A DNA stretch of 46,963 nucleotides, from contig CAYNSB010000032.1 in NCBI GenBank assembly GCA_964399625.1, positions 1 to 46,963 of the forward strand. The letters are read 5' to 3'. This stretch comes from CAYNSB01 sp964399625 (GTDB lineage Bacteria > Planctomycetota > Phycisphaerae > Phycisphaerales > UBA1924). Position numbers and translations under genes: made by a program. A model generated the notes under the pieces. The model had not been told where the DNA came from. It saw only the letters and a list, made by a program, of their open reading frames with translations, and made no database searches. Numbering within the stretch: the stretch's first letter is position 1; each line of letters opens with the position of its first letter. Below, piece by piece: positions 16,913 to 24,519 of this stretch.

Positions 16913-17908
16913 TCACTCGCGCTCGGGCGCCGTCGCCTCGCGCCCCGTCGAGTCCTTGGCGGGGGCCAGCGCCTGCAGGATCTCCTTCTGCCAGGGGTGC
17001 TCGCCCATCCACTCGACCTTGCCCGAGGCGATGTCGTACACCGCGCCCACGACGCGCACCTTGCCCGACTCCACGAGCGAGCGCACGTCCTCGCTGGACT
17101 TCATGAGGTCGTAGATCGACTGCCACACATTCTCGCGCACGCCGATCCGTGCCAGCTCATCGCCGCTCGCGCTCGGGTTGTTCCTCTTGGCCCGCTCGAT
17201 CGCCGGGGCAATCTCTCCCACCAGTTCCGCGACCTTGCCGTGCACCTCGGCGCCCGACGCCGCGGCCGCCACGGCTCCGCACTTGGTGTGCCCCATCACC
17301 ACGAGCAGCGGGGTCTTGAGGTGCCCCAGCCCGTACTCGATCGTTCCCGTCTCGGCGCTCGCCGAGACGTTGCCCGCCACGCGCACCACGAAGATGTCGC
17401 CGACGCCCTGGTCGAACAGACGCTCCGCCGGCACGCGCGAGTCGGCGCACGTCAGGATCGTCGCGAAGGGATGCTGCCCCTGATCCGCCAGCATCGCGCG
17501 GCGAGCGCTATCGATGTTCGGATTCGTGACCCGTCCTTCGGCCCAGCGCTCGTTGCCCTTCCGCAGCGAGTCCAGCGCGGTGTCCGCGGTCGCGGGCGCA
17601 TCGACGGGCTTGGGAGCCGCGGCCTTGCCCTCGCTCTTGGATTCGCCCTTGGCCTCGTTCCTGGAGTCGCTCCTCTCGTCGCGCTTGCTCTCGGCCTTGG
17701 GTTCGGTCTTCGCGTCGCCCTTGGGCGCCTTCGCGTCGCTCTTGCCCTCGGTCTTGGCTTCGTTCTTGGGCTCGCTCTTTGCGGGCGCCTTCGCCTCGCT
17801 CTTGGGCTCGGGCTTGCCGTGCGACGCCGGCGGCTCGCCCGCCAGCACACTCACGCCCAGCCCGCAGAGTCCGACCATCAGCGCGATCAAGGAAGAAGCC
17901 TTCGTCAT
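16913..17908 (-). CDS. Exported beta-carbonic anhydrase with Lys/Glu/Ser/Ala linker
   Basis: Interconverts CO2 and bicarbonate. A signal peptide covers residues 1-23, so the enzyme should be periplasmic or outside the cell. Residues about 28-100 are a low-complexity linker of Lys, Glu, Ser, Ala and Pro in imperfect five- to eight-residue units. The beta-class domain starts near 108: CADSRVP gives Cys154, Asp156 and Arg158, and GHTKCGAV gives His207 and Cys210, so all zinc ligands and the Asp-Arg pair are present. The start at 17908 is preferred over 17932 because GGAG lies upstream at good distance and the signal peptide begins there. The ribosome binding site lies inside a two-part hairpin. 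It is the last gene of the minus-strand run. Confidence 0.92.
   Translation of the reverse strand: MTKASSLIALMVGLCGLGVSVLAGEPPASHGKPEPKSEAKAPAKSEPKNEAKTEGKSDAKAPKGDAKTEPKAESKRDERSDSRNEAKGESKSEGKAAAPKPVDAPATADTALDSLRKGNERWAEGRVTNPNIDSARRAMLADQGQHPFATILTCADSRVPAERLFDQGVGDIFVVRVAGNVSASAETGTIEYGLGHLKTPLLVVMGHTKCGAVAAAASGAEVHGKVAELVGEIAPAIERAKRNNPSASGDELARIGVRENVWQSIYDLMKSSEDVRSLVESGKVRVVGAVYDIASGKVEWMGEHPWQKEILQALAPAKDSTGREATAPERE
17609..17821 (-). repeat. Imperfect low-complexity repeats encoding the linker
   Basis: Short DNA units reading roughly TCGCTCTTGG or TCGGTCTTGG on the plus strand recur through this stretch and encode Ser/Glu/Lys/Ala-rich residues 30-100 of the carbonic anhydrase. This is the kind of tract that changes length by replication slippage. 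Confidence 0.7.
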
Positions 17909-17910
17909 GG

Positions 17911-17949
17911 GAGATGCTCCAAGTGCCGGCACAATGCCGGCCGCATCTC
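17911..17949 (-). promoter_or_regulatory. Two-part hairpin enclosing the carbonic anhydrase RBS
   Basis: Outer arms GAGATG and CATCTC (17911-17916 with 17944-17949) and inner arms GCCGGCA and TGCCGGC (17925-17931 with 17935-17941, three-base loop). On the minus strand the GGAG of the ribosome binding site lies between the inner stem and the 3' outer arm, two bases from the ATG. The structure could lower translation. Confidence 0.45.
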
Positions 17950-18051
17950 ATCGGCCCCACGATCCACTCCATCAAGCCGTGGCGCACATTCCCCCAGTTC
18001 AGGGCCCCAGAGAACACGTTCCGGACCCTTCCTTCTTGCGAACATCGCGGC

Positions 18052-19242
18052 TCACTGTGCCGGCCCACGCACCCCTTCGATCCAGCCGCCTCCCAGCACC
18101 AACTCGCCCTCGCTGCCGCCGTAGACGACCAGCGCCTGGCCCGGCGCGACGGCGCTCTGCGGCTGATCGAACTCCACCTCGAATCGCCCCGTCCTTCCCG
18201 ACGGCGTCGTCGCGGCCTCGGATGCCTCCACCACACACACGCGCCCGCGAACCGCATCGGTGTTGTACCGGTACTTCACCCACGCCGTGCGCCACTGGGC
18301 GAACTCCACCTCATTGCACAGCCAGTTCGCCTCGCCCACGCGGCACGCCTGCACCATCAGCTTCTCGCGCGGGCCGACGGTCACCGAGTTGCGCGCGACG
18401 TCCTTTCCCACCACGTACACCGGATAGCCCAGCGACAGCGAGAGCCCGCGGCGCTGACCGATCGTGAACCGATGCTGCCCGCCGTGCGCCCCCACGACGC
18501 GCCCGCTCTCATCGCGGATCTCCCCCGCCGCGGCGAGTTCGGGGCGTCGGCGCTCCACCAGCCCCGCATAGTCGTTGTCGGGCACGAAGCAGATCTCCTG
18601 CGAGTCCGGCTTGTTGTGCACGGGCAGCCCGAACTCGCGCGCCAGCTCACGCACGCGGGACTTCTCCATGGCGCCGATCGGCAGCAGCATCCGCGAGAGC
18701 GATGCTCGCGGCACGCCGAAGAGCACGTACGACTGGTCCTTGTCGCGATCGAGACCCCGCATCAGCCGCGGGGCGCCGTCCTTCTCTTCCACTCTCGCGT
18801 AGTGCCCCGACGCGACGAACTCCGCCCCGATCTGCCCGGCGTACTCGTGCAGCTTTCCGAACTTCAGCCAGTCGTTGCAGCGCACGCACGGGTTGGGCGT
18901 ACGCCCGTTGGCGTACTCGTCCACGAAGTAGTCGATGATGCGCGAGAACTCCTTCTTGAAGTTGCACACGTAGAACGGAATGTCCAGCTGCGCCGCCACG
19001 GCGCGCGCGTCGGCCGCGTCATTGATCGAGCAGCATCCCTGGTGCCCGATCTTGATCTTTCCTGTCCGTGGCGCCTCGCACGCCTCATCGCCCGGCGTCA
19101 GTTCATCGAGCGATTCTCCGGGCGATCCCAGGCGCATGAAGCACCCGACGACGTCGTACCCCTCGCGCTTGAGCAGGGCGGCCGCGACGGACGAATCCAC
19201 CCCGCCCGACATCGCGACCAGAACTCGGGGCTTGGGAGCCAT
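18052..19242 (-). CDS. mnmA: tRNA-specific 2-thiouridylase
   Basis: Puts sulfur on U34 of Lys, Glu and Gln tRNAs in an ATP-dependent reaction. The protein has 396 residues, slightly longer than common MnmA. The PP-loop ATP motif SGGVDSS is at 12-18. The first catalytic cysteine lies in NPCVRCN and the second in SQEICFVPD. HRFTIGQRRG and the C-terminal beta-barrel follow. A short insertion after the first strands (SLDELTPGDEACEAP) is seen. It lies downstream of purQ after a 138-base gap that contains a hairpin, so it may be partly uncoupled from the run above it. The window also ends in a Lys tRNA gene (CTT anticodon), but that isoacceptor is not its usual substrate. Confidence 0.96.
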   Translation of the reverse strand: MAPKPRVLVAMSGGVDSSVAAALLKREGYDVVGCFMRLGSPGESLDELTPGDEACEAPRTGKIKIGHQGCCSINDAADARAVAAQLDIPFYVCNFKKEFSRIIDYFVDEYANGRTPNPCVRCNDWLKFGKLHEYAGQIGAEFVASGHYARVEEKDGAPRLMRGLDRDKDQSYVLFGVPRASLSRMLLPIGAMEKSRVRELAREFGLPVHNKPDSQEICFVPDNDYAGLVERRRPELAAAGEIRDESGRVVGAHGGQHRFTIGQRRGLSLSLGYPVYVVGKDVARNSVTVGPREKLMVQACRVGEANWLCNEVEFAQWRTAWVKYRYNTDAVRGRVCVVEASEAATTPSGRTGRFEVEFDQPQSAVAPGQALVVYGGSEGELVLGGGWIEGVRGPAQ

Positions 19243-19317
19243 TGGTAGATGCTAGGTGTTGCCACGCCAATTCCGAACAACGCATGCCATTTGAGAAGTG
19301 CCACACTGGCGATTAGC

Positions 19318-19338
19318 CGATCGCACCCACGGCGATCG
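19318..19338 (-). other. Hairpin between purQ and mnmA
   Basis: CGATCGC (19318-19324) and GCGATCG (19332-19338) form a 7-bp stem with a seven-base loop. No T run follows in the direction of transcription. It may slow polymerase or mark an RNA processing site, or be chance because GATCG is self-similar. Confidence 0.3.
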
Positions 19339-19380
19339 CGAGTCGGCACTCCCCGCTCGACGCCATCGATCACAAAGGCC

Positions 19381-20214
19381 TCACACCCCGACGCTCCGCG
19401 CCGCCTCCACCGCGCCGCGGAACATCCGCATGCCCGGCGTCTCGAGCGTTCTCACCCGCTCGGGCAGTCGCGTCCAGTACGGATGCCGCGTCCAATCGAG
19501 GTACCGCTCCGGATGCGGCATCAATCCGAAGATCCGCCCGCTCGCATCGCAAAGCCCCGCGATCGCGTCCTGCGACCCGTTGTAGTTGTCCGTGTATCGC
19601 AGTGCGACGTGCCCGCCGCGCTGCAGCGAGTCCAGGACCGCGCTCGACGCCGCGACCAATCGACCCTCGCCGTGCGCCGCGGGCAGAACCATGACATCGG
19701 CCGCCGACACCTCGCCTCGACTCGCGCCCTGGATCTCCGCCGCCAGTTCATTGAGCCCGCGCGTCCACACGCACTCGCGCTCGACGCGCACGCCCACCCA
19801 CCGGTCCACGAACCGTCCGCCGATGTTGTCCGACAGCGCCACGCTCTGGGCCGGCGGCGCACCCTTGGGCCACGCCTCGCCCGCACTCGGGCCCGGCAGC
19901 AGCCCCACCTGCACCATCGTCTGGAAGCCGTTGCACGCGCCGATCATCACCACGCCGCGATCGATCGCGCGCTCGAGCGCCCCCCACAAGCGCTCGCGCA
20001 CGCGCATCGCGAAGATGCGCCCGGACGCGATGTCGTCCCCATAACTGAACCCGCCCGGGAAGCCGATCAGGTCGAACGCGTCGAGGGTCGCGGGCCGCTC
20101 GCACAGGCGATCGAGATGGACGAGCTCCACGCGCGCGCCGGCCCGCGAGAAGCCCCGCACCATCTCCGCGTCGCAGTTCGTTCCCGCCGCCCGAATGACG
20201 ATCGCCTTCACCAT
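19381..20214 (-). CDS. purQ: Phosphoribosylformylglycinamidine synthase, glutaminase subunit
   Basis: Supplies ammonia from glutamine for the fourth step of purine synthesis, together with PurL (not in this window). The protein has 277 residues, the length of the larger PurQ type. It begins VKAIVIRAAGTNCDAEM, has GFPGGFSYGDD at 51-61, the catalytic nucleophile Cys94 in GACNGFQ, and the His/Glu of the triad in LMPHPER near the end. It sits 54 bases after the thioredoxin gene in the minus-strand run. No other purine gene is nearby. Confidence 0.95.
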   Translation of the reverse strand: MVKAIVIRAAGTNCDAEMVRGFSRAGARVELVHLDRLCERPATLDAFDLIGFPGGFSYGDDIASGRIFAMRVRERLWGALERAIDRGVVMIGACNGFQTMVQVGLLPGPSAGEAWPKGAPPAQSVALSDNIGGRFVDRWVGVRVERECVWTRGLNELAAEIQGASRGEVSAADVMVLPAAHGEGRLVAASSAVLDSLQRGGHVALRYTDNYNGSQDAIAGLCDASGRIFGLMPHPERYLDWTRHPYWTRLPERVRTLETPGMRMFRGAVEAARSVGV

Positions 20215-20268
20215 GCGTGATTCTAGTGCGTGCGACTCGTCCCTTCATCGCGCCGTCCGCGCTTCGCA

Positions 20269-20757
20269 TCACCGCGTCTGGGTTCCACGCTCCAACCACG
20301 CGGTCAGCTCCGTCGCCGCCATGGCGCCCTCGATCCGCGCCACCTGCTCCTCTCCCCTGAGCAGCACCAGCGTCGGAAACGCTCGTATGCCATATCGCTG
20401 TGCCACCGCGATCACGCCCGGATCCCCGGAGTTCGCACGCGTGCAATCCACGTACACAGGGTGCGTCCGCTCGCGCGCGAGCCGCTCCACGCCCGCGTCC
20501 GACAGTGCCCCACGCTTGAACGTCTGGCACGGCCCGCACCAGTCCGCCGTGAAGAACGCGAGCACGGGCTTGCCATCGCCCGCGCTCGCGGCCAACGCCG
20601 ACTCCAGTGTCGCGTCCTTGCTAAAGAGAGTCGGAATCGGCGCCGTGCGCTGCGACCTTGCGAGAAACACCGCGAACAGCGCCACGCACACCGCGAAGAG
20701 CCCCATCCCCCACGCCTTCCGCCCCGGGGCGTTGGCACGCTCGAACGACGCCTGCAT
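20269..20757 (-). CDS. Membrane-anchored thioredoxin-like protein
   Basis: Predicted thiol-disulfide protein of 162 residues. One hydrophobic segment (about 16-33) anchors it or exports it, with the thioredoxin domain outside the cytoplasm. The active site is WCGPC (Cys74 and Cys77) after VLAFFTAD, and the cis-proline loop is RAFPTLVLL. The first part of the domain resembles the DsbD C-terminal or thioredoxin_7 type (K-P-V-L-A-F-F-T-A-D-W-C), which often hands electrons to periplasmic partners. Only two bases separate it from the upstream CNNM gene, so they are co-transcribed. Confidence 0.88.
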   Translation of the reverse strand: MQASFERANAPGRKAWGMGLFAVCVALFAVFLARSQRTAPIPTLFSKDATLESALAASAGDGKPVLAFFTADWCGPCQTFKRGALSDAGVERLARERTHPVYVDCTRANSGDPGVIAVAQRYGIRAFPTLVLLRGEEQVARIEGAMAATELTAWLERGTQTR

Positions 20758-20759
20758 GC

Positions 20760-21761
20760 TCAGTCCTCCCTGCCCACGAGCGGGCCGACCAGGTCATCCA
20801 TCGTCACCAGCCCCACCGCCCGCTCGCCCTCCTCGACGATCGCCACCGGCGCCGCCGCGCCTTTGAGCCGAGCGATCGCCTCGGGCAGCGGCGTGCGCGG
20901 CGTCACGCGCGCGGGCGCCACGACCATGCTCCGCACGCTCTGCCCGGCACGCAGGATCGCGTCCGCGTGCCACACCACGCCGACGACCGAAGCGCTCCGC
21001 CCGCCGCGCCCCGACAGCACGGGCACGTACGCCTCGCCCGAGCGTTCGATCGCCTCGCGGAGCTGCCCGAGCGTCGCATCCTCGCCCACGGTGTGCACGT
21101 CGCTCCACGGCACCATCTCTTCGCCCACCATCCCGCGCTGGAACCGCAGCGCCCGATCCACCAGCCCCGCCTGCGCCTCGGACACCGCGCCGCTCCCCGC
21201 CGAATCGCGCACGAGGCTGGCGACTCGCTCGATCGCGCTCCGCTCCAGCCCGACCTCCCGCTCGCCGCCCACCAGTCGCGCCGCTGCCGCCGTCAGCGCG
21301 CGAACAAGCGGCAGCACCAGCAGCGCCGTGAGCACCCACCGCGTGAGCGGGAGCACCCACGCGAATCGGTAGGTCGCCCGGTCCGCCTCGATCCGGAACA
21401 GTTCCTTGGGCACGCTCTCCACGAGCACGAAGAAGACCGGCGTGAACACCGCCACGTTCGCCAGGATGATGAACCAGTCCGAGTATCCCGCGTTCGCCAG
21501 CAGGCGCGAGGCGGCGGTCGCGGCCATGTCCCCGCACACCAGGTTCGCGATCAGGTTCGCGCCCAGCATGCGCTCGGGATGCTCGAGCTCGCGCGAGATG
21601 ATCCGGGCCGACTCCCTCCGAGGGCCGTGCGCCGCGCGCAGGCGCAATCGCACCCGGTTCAGGCAGTACACACCCGTCTCAACGCCGCTGTACATTGCCG
21701 TGCCGGCAAGACCGCCGACCAGCAGTGCCCACCACCCGATCTCGCTCCAGCCCATGCTCAT
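20760..21761 (-). CDS. CNNM/CorC-type membrane protein (DUF21 plus CBS), copy 1
   Basis: Member of the HlyC/CorC/CNNM family; relatives move or control magnesium, cobalt or other divalent cations. The protein has 333 residues. The N-terminal DUF21 part has about four hydrophobic segments, with SGVETGVYCLNRVRLRLR and the conserved ESVPKELFR. Two CBS domains follow (the second ends AVGLVTMDDLVGPL). It lacks the C-terminal CorC_HlyC domain that the upstream paralogue keeps, so it is the shorter partner of a pair. Its ATG overlaps the stop of that gene as ATGA, which suggests the two products are made in equal amounts and may form a heteromer. Confidence 0.88.
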   Translation of the reverse strand: MSMGWSEIGWWALLVGGLAGTAMYSGVETGVYCLNRVRLRLRAAHGPRRESARIISRELEHPERMLGANLIANLVCGDMAATAASRLLANAGYSDWFIILANVAVFTPVFFVLVESVPKELFRIEADRATYRFAWVLPLTRWVLTALLVLPLVRALTAAAARLVGGEREVGLERSAIERVASLVRDSAGSGAVSEAQAGLVDRALRFQRGMVGEEMVPWSDVHTVGEDATLGQLREAIERSGEAYVPVLSGRGGRSASVVGVVWHADAILRAGQSVRSMVVAPARVTPRTPLPEAIARLKGAAAPVAIVEEGERAVGLVTMDDLVGPLVGRED

Positions 21762-23074
21762 CGGGCCACCCCCGCCCCCGGCGTTCGGAGCGTGAGCTCC
21801 ACGCGCGCCACGGCGCGCCCGCTCACCTCGCGCACGATCGCGTCCAACTCCCCCAGCACCACCACATCGCCCGCGCGCGGCAGGCGCCCGAGCCTCTGCA
21901 TCATGAGCCCCGCGATCGTGCTCGCGCTCCCGTCGCCGTGCGATCCCACGGATCCGCCCAGAAACTCGCCCAGCACGCTCAGCGGCAGGCGCCCGCTGAC
22001 GCTCCAGCTGCGGTCGCTGGCGCGCACCACCGCGCGCTCTCCGCTCGCGCCGGGCACCAGCAGCGCCGCGCGCCGGACGGGCGCCGACAAACGCCGCACC
22101 ACGTCGGACATCGCGAGGATCCCCACGAACGCGCCGAACTCGTCCACCGCCAGCGCCCCCGTCTCGCCCTTCTCACGCAGGATCTCGAACGCGCGATCGA
22201 GCCTTGCACGCTCGGGCACGATCACCGCCGCCCGAGTCGCCGCACGCAGGGCTGCCTCCGCCTTTCGGGCATCGTTCCCTGCGACCATCGCCAAACGAAG
22301 GTACGTGCGAACATCGAGCCAACCCTGCGGCGGGTTGTCCATGGAGCCCGCGAACACTGGGAGCCGCTCCCGACGGGCCCGCGCCACTACCTCCATCGCC
22401 GCGGCCGATCCGCCCGTCGAATCGATCCACTGGACGGAAACACGGGGCGTCATGACGTCGCGCACCCGCTCCTGCCCAAGGTCCACGACGTCGCCCAGGA
22501 GTTGCTCCTCATCGTCGCGGATCTCGCCGGACTCACCCGCGAGCGCCAGCGCTGCCGCGAGTTCCTCGGGATCGAGCGACCCTCGCGCGCCGCTGGAGGG
22601 CCGAACCAGGCGCACCATCGGCAGGATCACCCATCGCTCGAGGAAACCAACCACCGGCGACGCCACCGCCACGCACGCCAGCAGCGGACGCGCCAGGATC
22701 CTCGCCGCCCGGACCCGCTGCCGGCGCGCCAGCAGTTTGGGCAGGAGGTCCGCGATGAGGATCAGCACCAGCAGCGCCGCGATGTTCACGCCGATCGACA
22801 ACGCGTGGCTCTCGATGCGGCGCTCCAGCACCGCCGACACCACGAAGTACGTCACGTTCGCCACGTTCGTCAGCAGCAGCACCGCCAGCAGCAGCCGGCG
22901 TGGGCGCGCGAGCAGCCCCGCCACCACCCGCTCCGTGCCCGGCGCCGTCCGGCGCAGGCGAAGGCGATCCGAGTGTGTGAGGCTGAACAGCGCCGTCTCC
23001 GACGCCGAGCAGAACGCCGACACCACCGCCAGCACGGGCAGCAACACGACCAGCATCAGGTCCGTGAGCGTCAT
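21758..23074 (-). CDS. CNNM/CorC-type membrane protein (DUF21 plus CBS plus CorC domain), copy 2
   Basis: Longer HlyC/CorC/CNNM family member of 438 residues, probably linked to divalent cation handling. The N-terminal DUF21 region has SASETALFSLTHSDRLRLR and then LTNVANVTYFVVSAVLE and LPKLLARR. The linker carries the typical DVMTPRVSVQWID at the start of the CBS pair, followed by FGAFVGILAMSDVV. The C-terminal CorC_HlyC domain is recognisable from IAGLMMQRLGRLPRAGD. It starts 21 bases after hscB and overlaps the second CNNM gene. Two adjacent, unequal CNNM genes are common in bacteria. Confidence 0.9.
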   Translation of the reverse strand: MTLTDLMLVVLLPVLAVVSAFCSASETALFSLTHSDRLRLRRTAPGTERVVAGLLARPRRLLLAVLLLTNVANVTYFVVSAVLERRIESHALSIGVNIAALLVLILIADLLPKLLARRQRVRAARILARPLLACVAVASPVVGFLERWVILPMVRLVRPSSGARGSLDPEELAAALALAGESGEIRDDEEQLLGDVVDLGQERVRDVMTPRVSVQWIDSTGGSAAAMEVVARARRERLPVFAGSMDNPPQGWLDVRTYLRLAMVAGNDARKAEAALRAATRAAVIVPERARLDRAFEILREKGETGALAVDEFGAFVGILAMSDVVRRLSAPVRRAALLVPGASGERAVVRASDRSWSVSGRLPLSVLGEFLGGSVGSHGDGSASTIAGLMMQRLGRLPRAGDVVVLGELDAIVREVSGRAVARVELTLRTPGAGVAR

Positions 23075-23095
23075 TCGAGCGCGGCTCCTCGCCCC

Positions 23096-23632
23096 CTACA
23101 TCGGCCCCGCCGATCCCACCTGCTCCAGAAGCCGCTCAATGTAACGCCACGCGTTCAATTGCACCCGTATCTCCCGGAGCACGCCGCTCCGCTCCGCGCC
23201 CGAGGCGCTCGCCGCTCGCTCAAACAGCGCTCGGACCTCGCCGATCGCCTCGGCCCGCCGCTCCCGCCCCCAGCCCCTCCATCGCGCCACCCCCGCCGCG
23301 CGCTCCTGCGACTGGGCGGGCACGGCGCCGACCTCGGCGTCCATCCGCTCCCGCACGTCCATCATCTCCATAAGAAATCCGGGCGGCAGGGTCTTGTCCG
23401 CGTCGGCGCTCGCACCGCCCAGCGACGCCAGCAGCACGTTGGCGCGGCGCTCGTCGTCCAGCAGCGCCCGCTTGGCCTCGTTCAACTCCGCCATCCGCCT
23501 CGCCGACTCGTCATCCCCACCAACCACGTCCGGGTGCGCGCCGGCCACCCGCGACAGGTACGCCCGCTCGACCTCATCGGCCCCCACGCCGAAACGCCGC
23601 GGCATCCCCAGGATCTCGAACGCATCGCCCAT
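23096..23632 (-). CDS. hscB: Fe-S cluster assembly co-chaperone HscB-like
   Basis: J-domain protein of 178 residues that would stimulate an Hsp70 (HscA-type) chaperone during Fe-S cluster transfer from a scaffold. The J-domain covers about residues 1-75 with FEILGMPRRF and the HPD motif in AGAHPDVVG. The C-terminal helical domain has LPPGFLMEMMDVRERMDAE, the scaffold-binding part of HscB, and ends in LNAWRYIERLLEQV, again typical. The start at 23632 is preferred to 23686 because family members begin right at this helix; there is no strong ribosome binding site. It is first in the minus-strand run and divergent from the racemase-like gene. No other Fe-S assembly gene is in the window. Confidence 0.85.
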   Translation of the reverse strand: MGDAFEILGMPRRFGVGADEVERAYLSRVAGAHPDVVGGDDESARRMAELNEAKRALLDDERRANVLLASLGGASADADKTLPPGFLMEMMDVRERMDAEVGAVPAQSQERAAGVARWRGWGRERRAEAIGEVRALFERAASASGAERSGVLREIRVQLNAWRYIERLLEQVGSAGPM

Positions 23633-23727
23633 GCTCAACCGTATCGTGCCCCCCCGGGGAAGGTGGGCCGGGGGAGGAGTCGGCAAGGGCCTTCCATCCG
23701 TCCCTCCGTGCGTTCTACCCTTCCCGC

Positions 23728-24426
23728 GTGACCAAGCACATCGGCATCGCCGCCGTCTCGCCCGAGGGCGCCGCGCTCTTCTATCGCGAGATCTTCCGAC
23801 AAGCCAAACGCTTCGCGTCCGATCCGCACGACCACCCGCTCGTTTCTCTCCACAACGAGCCCCTCGCCAAGTACATCGATGCCGTGCGCTCCGGCGACTG
23901 GCACGGCGTCGCCGAGCTGCTCCAGAAGTCCGCTCGTCATCTTGCGTCGTGCGGCGCGTCGTTCTGTCTCTCTCCTGACAACGCCGTTCAGCACGCGATC
24001 CACCTCGCCGAGGCGGGCTCGCCCATTCCGTGGCTCACCATGCCCGAGCTCGTCGCGCACGCCGTGGTCGCCGACTCGCGAAAGACTGTGGGCATCCTCG
24101 GCACGCGCTGGGTCACGATGGCCTCGACGTACCAGACGCACCTGGGCCTAAAGGGCGCGAAGGTCGTCGTCCCCATTCCGCTCGACGCCGAAGAGCTCGA
24201 CAGCATCATCCTCAACGAACTGATCTACGGCTCGGTGCAGGAATCTTCCCGGGCCAAGGTTCTTTCGATCGTCGCGCACCTTGCCGATCGCGGCGCTGAG
24301 GCCGTGATCCTCGCGTCCAGCGAGATCCCGCTTGTCGTCACGTCCGCGAACTGCTCGCTCCCTCTGTACGACGCCGCGGAGATTCTCGCCCGCGGAGCCG
24401 TGAACCGCGCCCTGGCACGGGCGTGA
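23728..24426 (+). CDS. Aspartate/glutamate racemase-family protein with altered catalytic sites
   Basis: Protein of 232 residues with the two-domain racemase fold: IGIAAVSPEGAALFYREI at the start, TVGILGTRWVTMAS in the middle and EAVILASSEIPLVV near the end. In racemases of this type a Cys or Thr sits in a C/T-N-T-x-H motif and a Cys in a GCTE motif. Here the corresponding positions read PDNAVQH (83-89) and ASSEI (196-200), so neither canonical Cys is visible; Cys80 is close to the first site. It may use a different chemistry, like other members of the superfamily, or be inactive. It starts with GTG. The substrate is unknown. Confidence 0.75.
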   Translation: MTKHIGIAAVSPEGAALFYREIFRQAKRFASDPHDHPLVSLHNEPLAKYIDAVRSGDWHGVAELLQKSARHLASCGASFCLSPDNAVQHAIHLAEAGSPIPWLTMPELVAHAVVADSRKTVGILGTRWVTMASTYQTHLGLKGAKVVVPIPLDAEELDSIILNELIYGSVQESSRAKVLSIVAHLADRGAEAVILASSEIPLVVTSANCSLPLYDAAEILARGAVNRALARA

Positions 24427-24519
24427 GCGTGTTCGCAGGGCACGCAGCGGCATCGGCCCATTCACCCGCGCCCCCGGCCCGAACCTCTCCATCCGCTCGC
24501 ACAGTTCCTAGGCTTTGGG

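Noticed and set aside
17609..17821. Possible CRISPR-like repeat array
   Set aside because: Units are short, imperfect and in frame with the carbonic anhydrase; there are no unique spacers.
20658..23144. Plus-strand frame across the thioredoxin and CNNM genes
   Set aside because: It spans several real genes on the other strand and is Arg/Ser/His-rich without domains.
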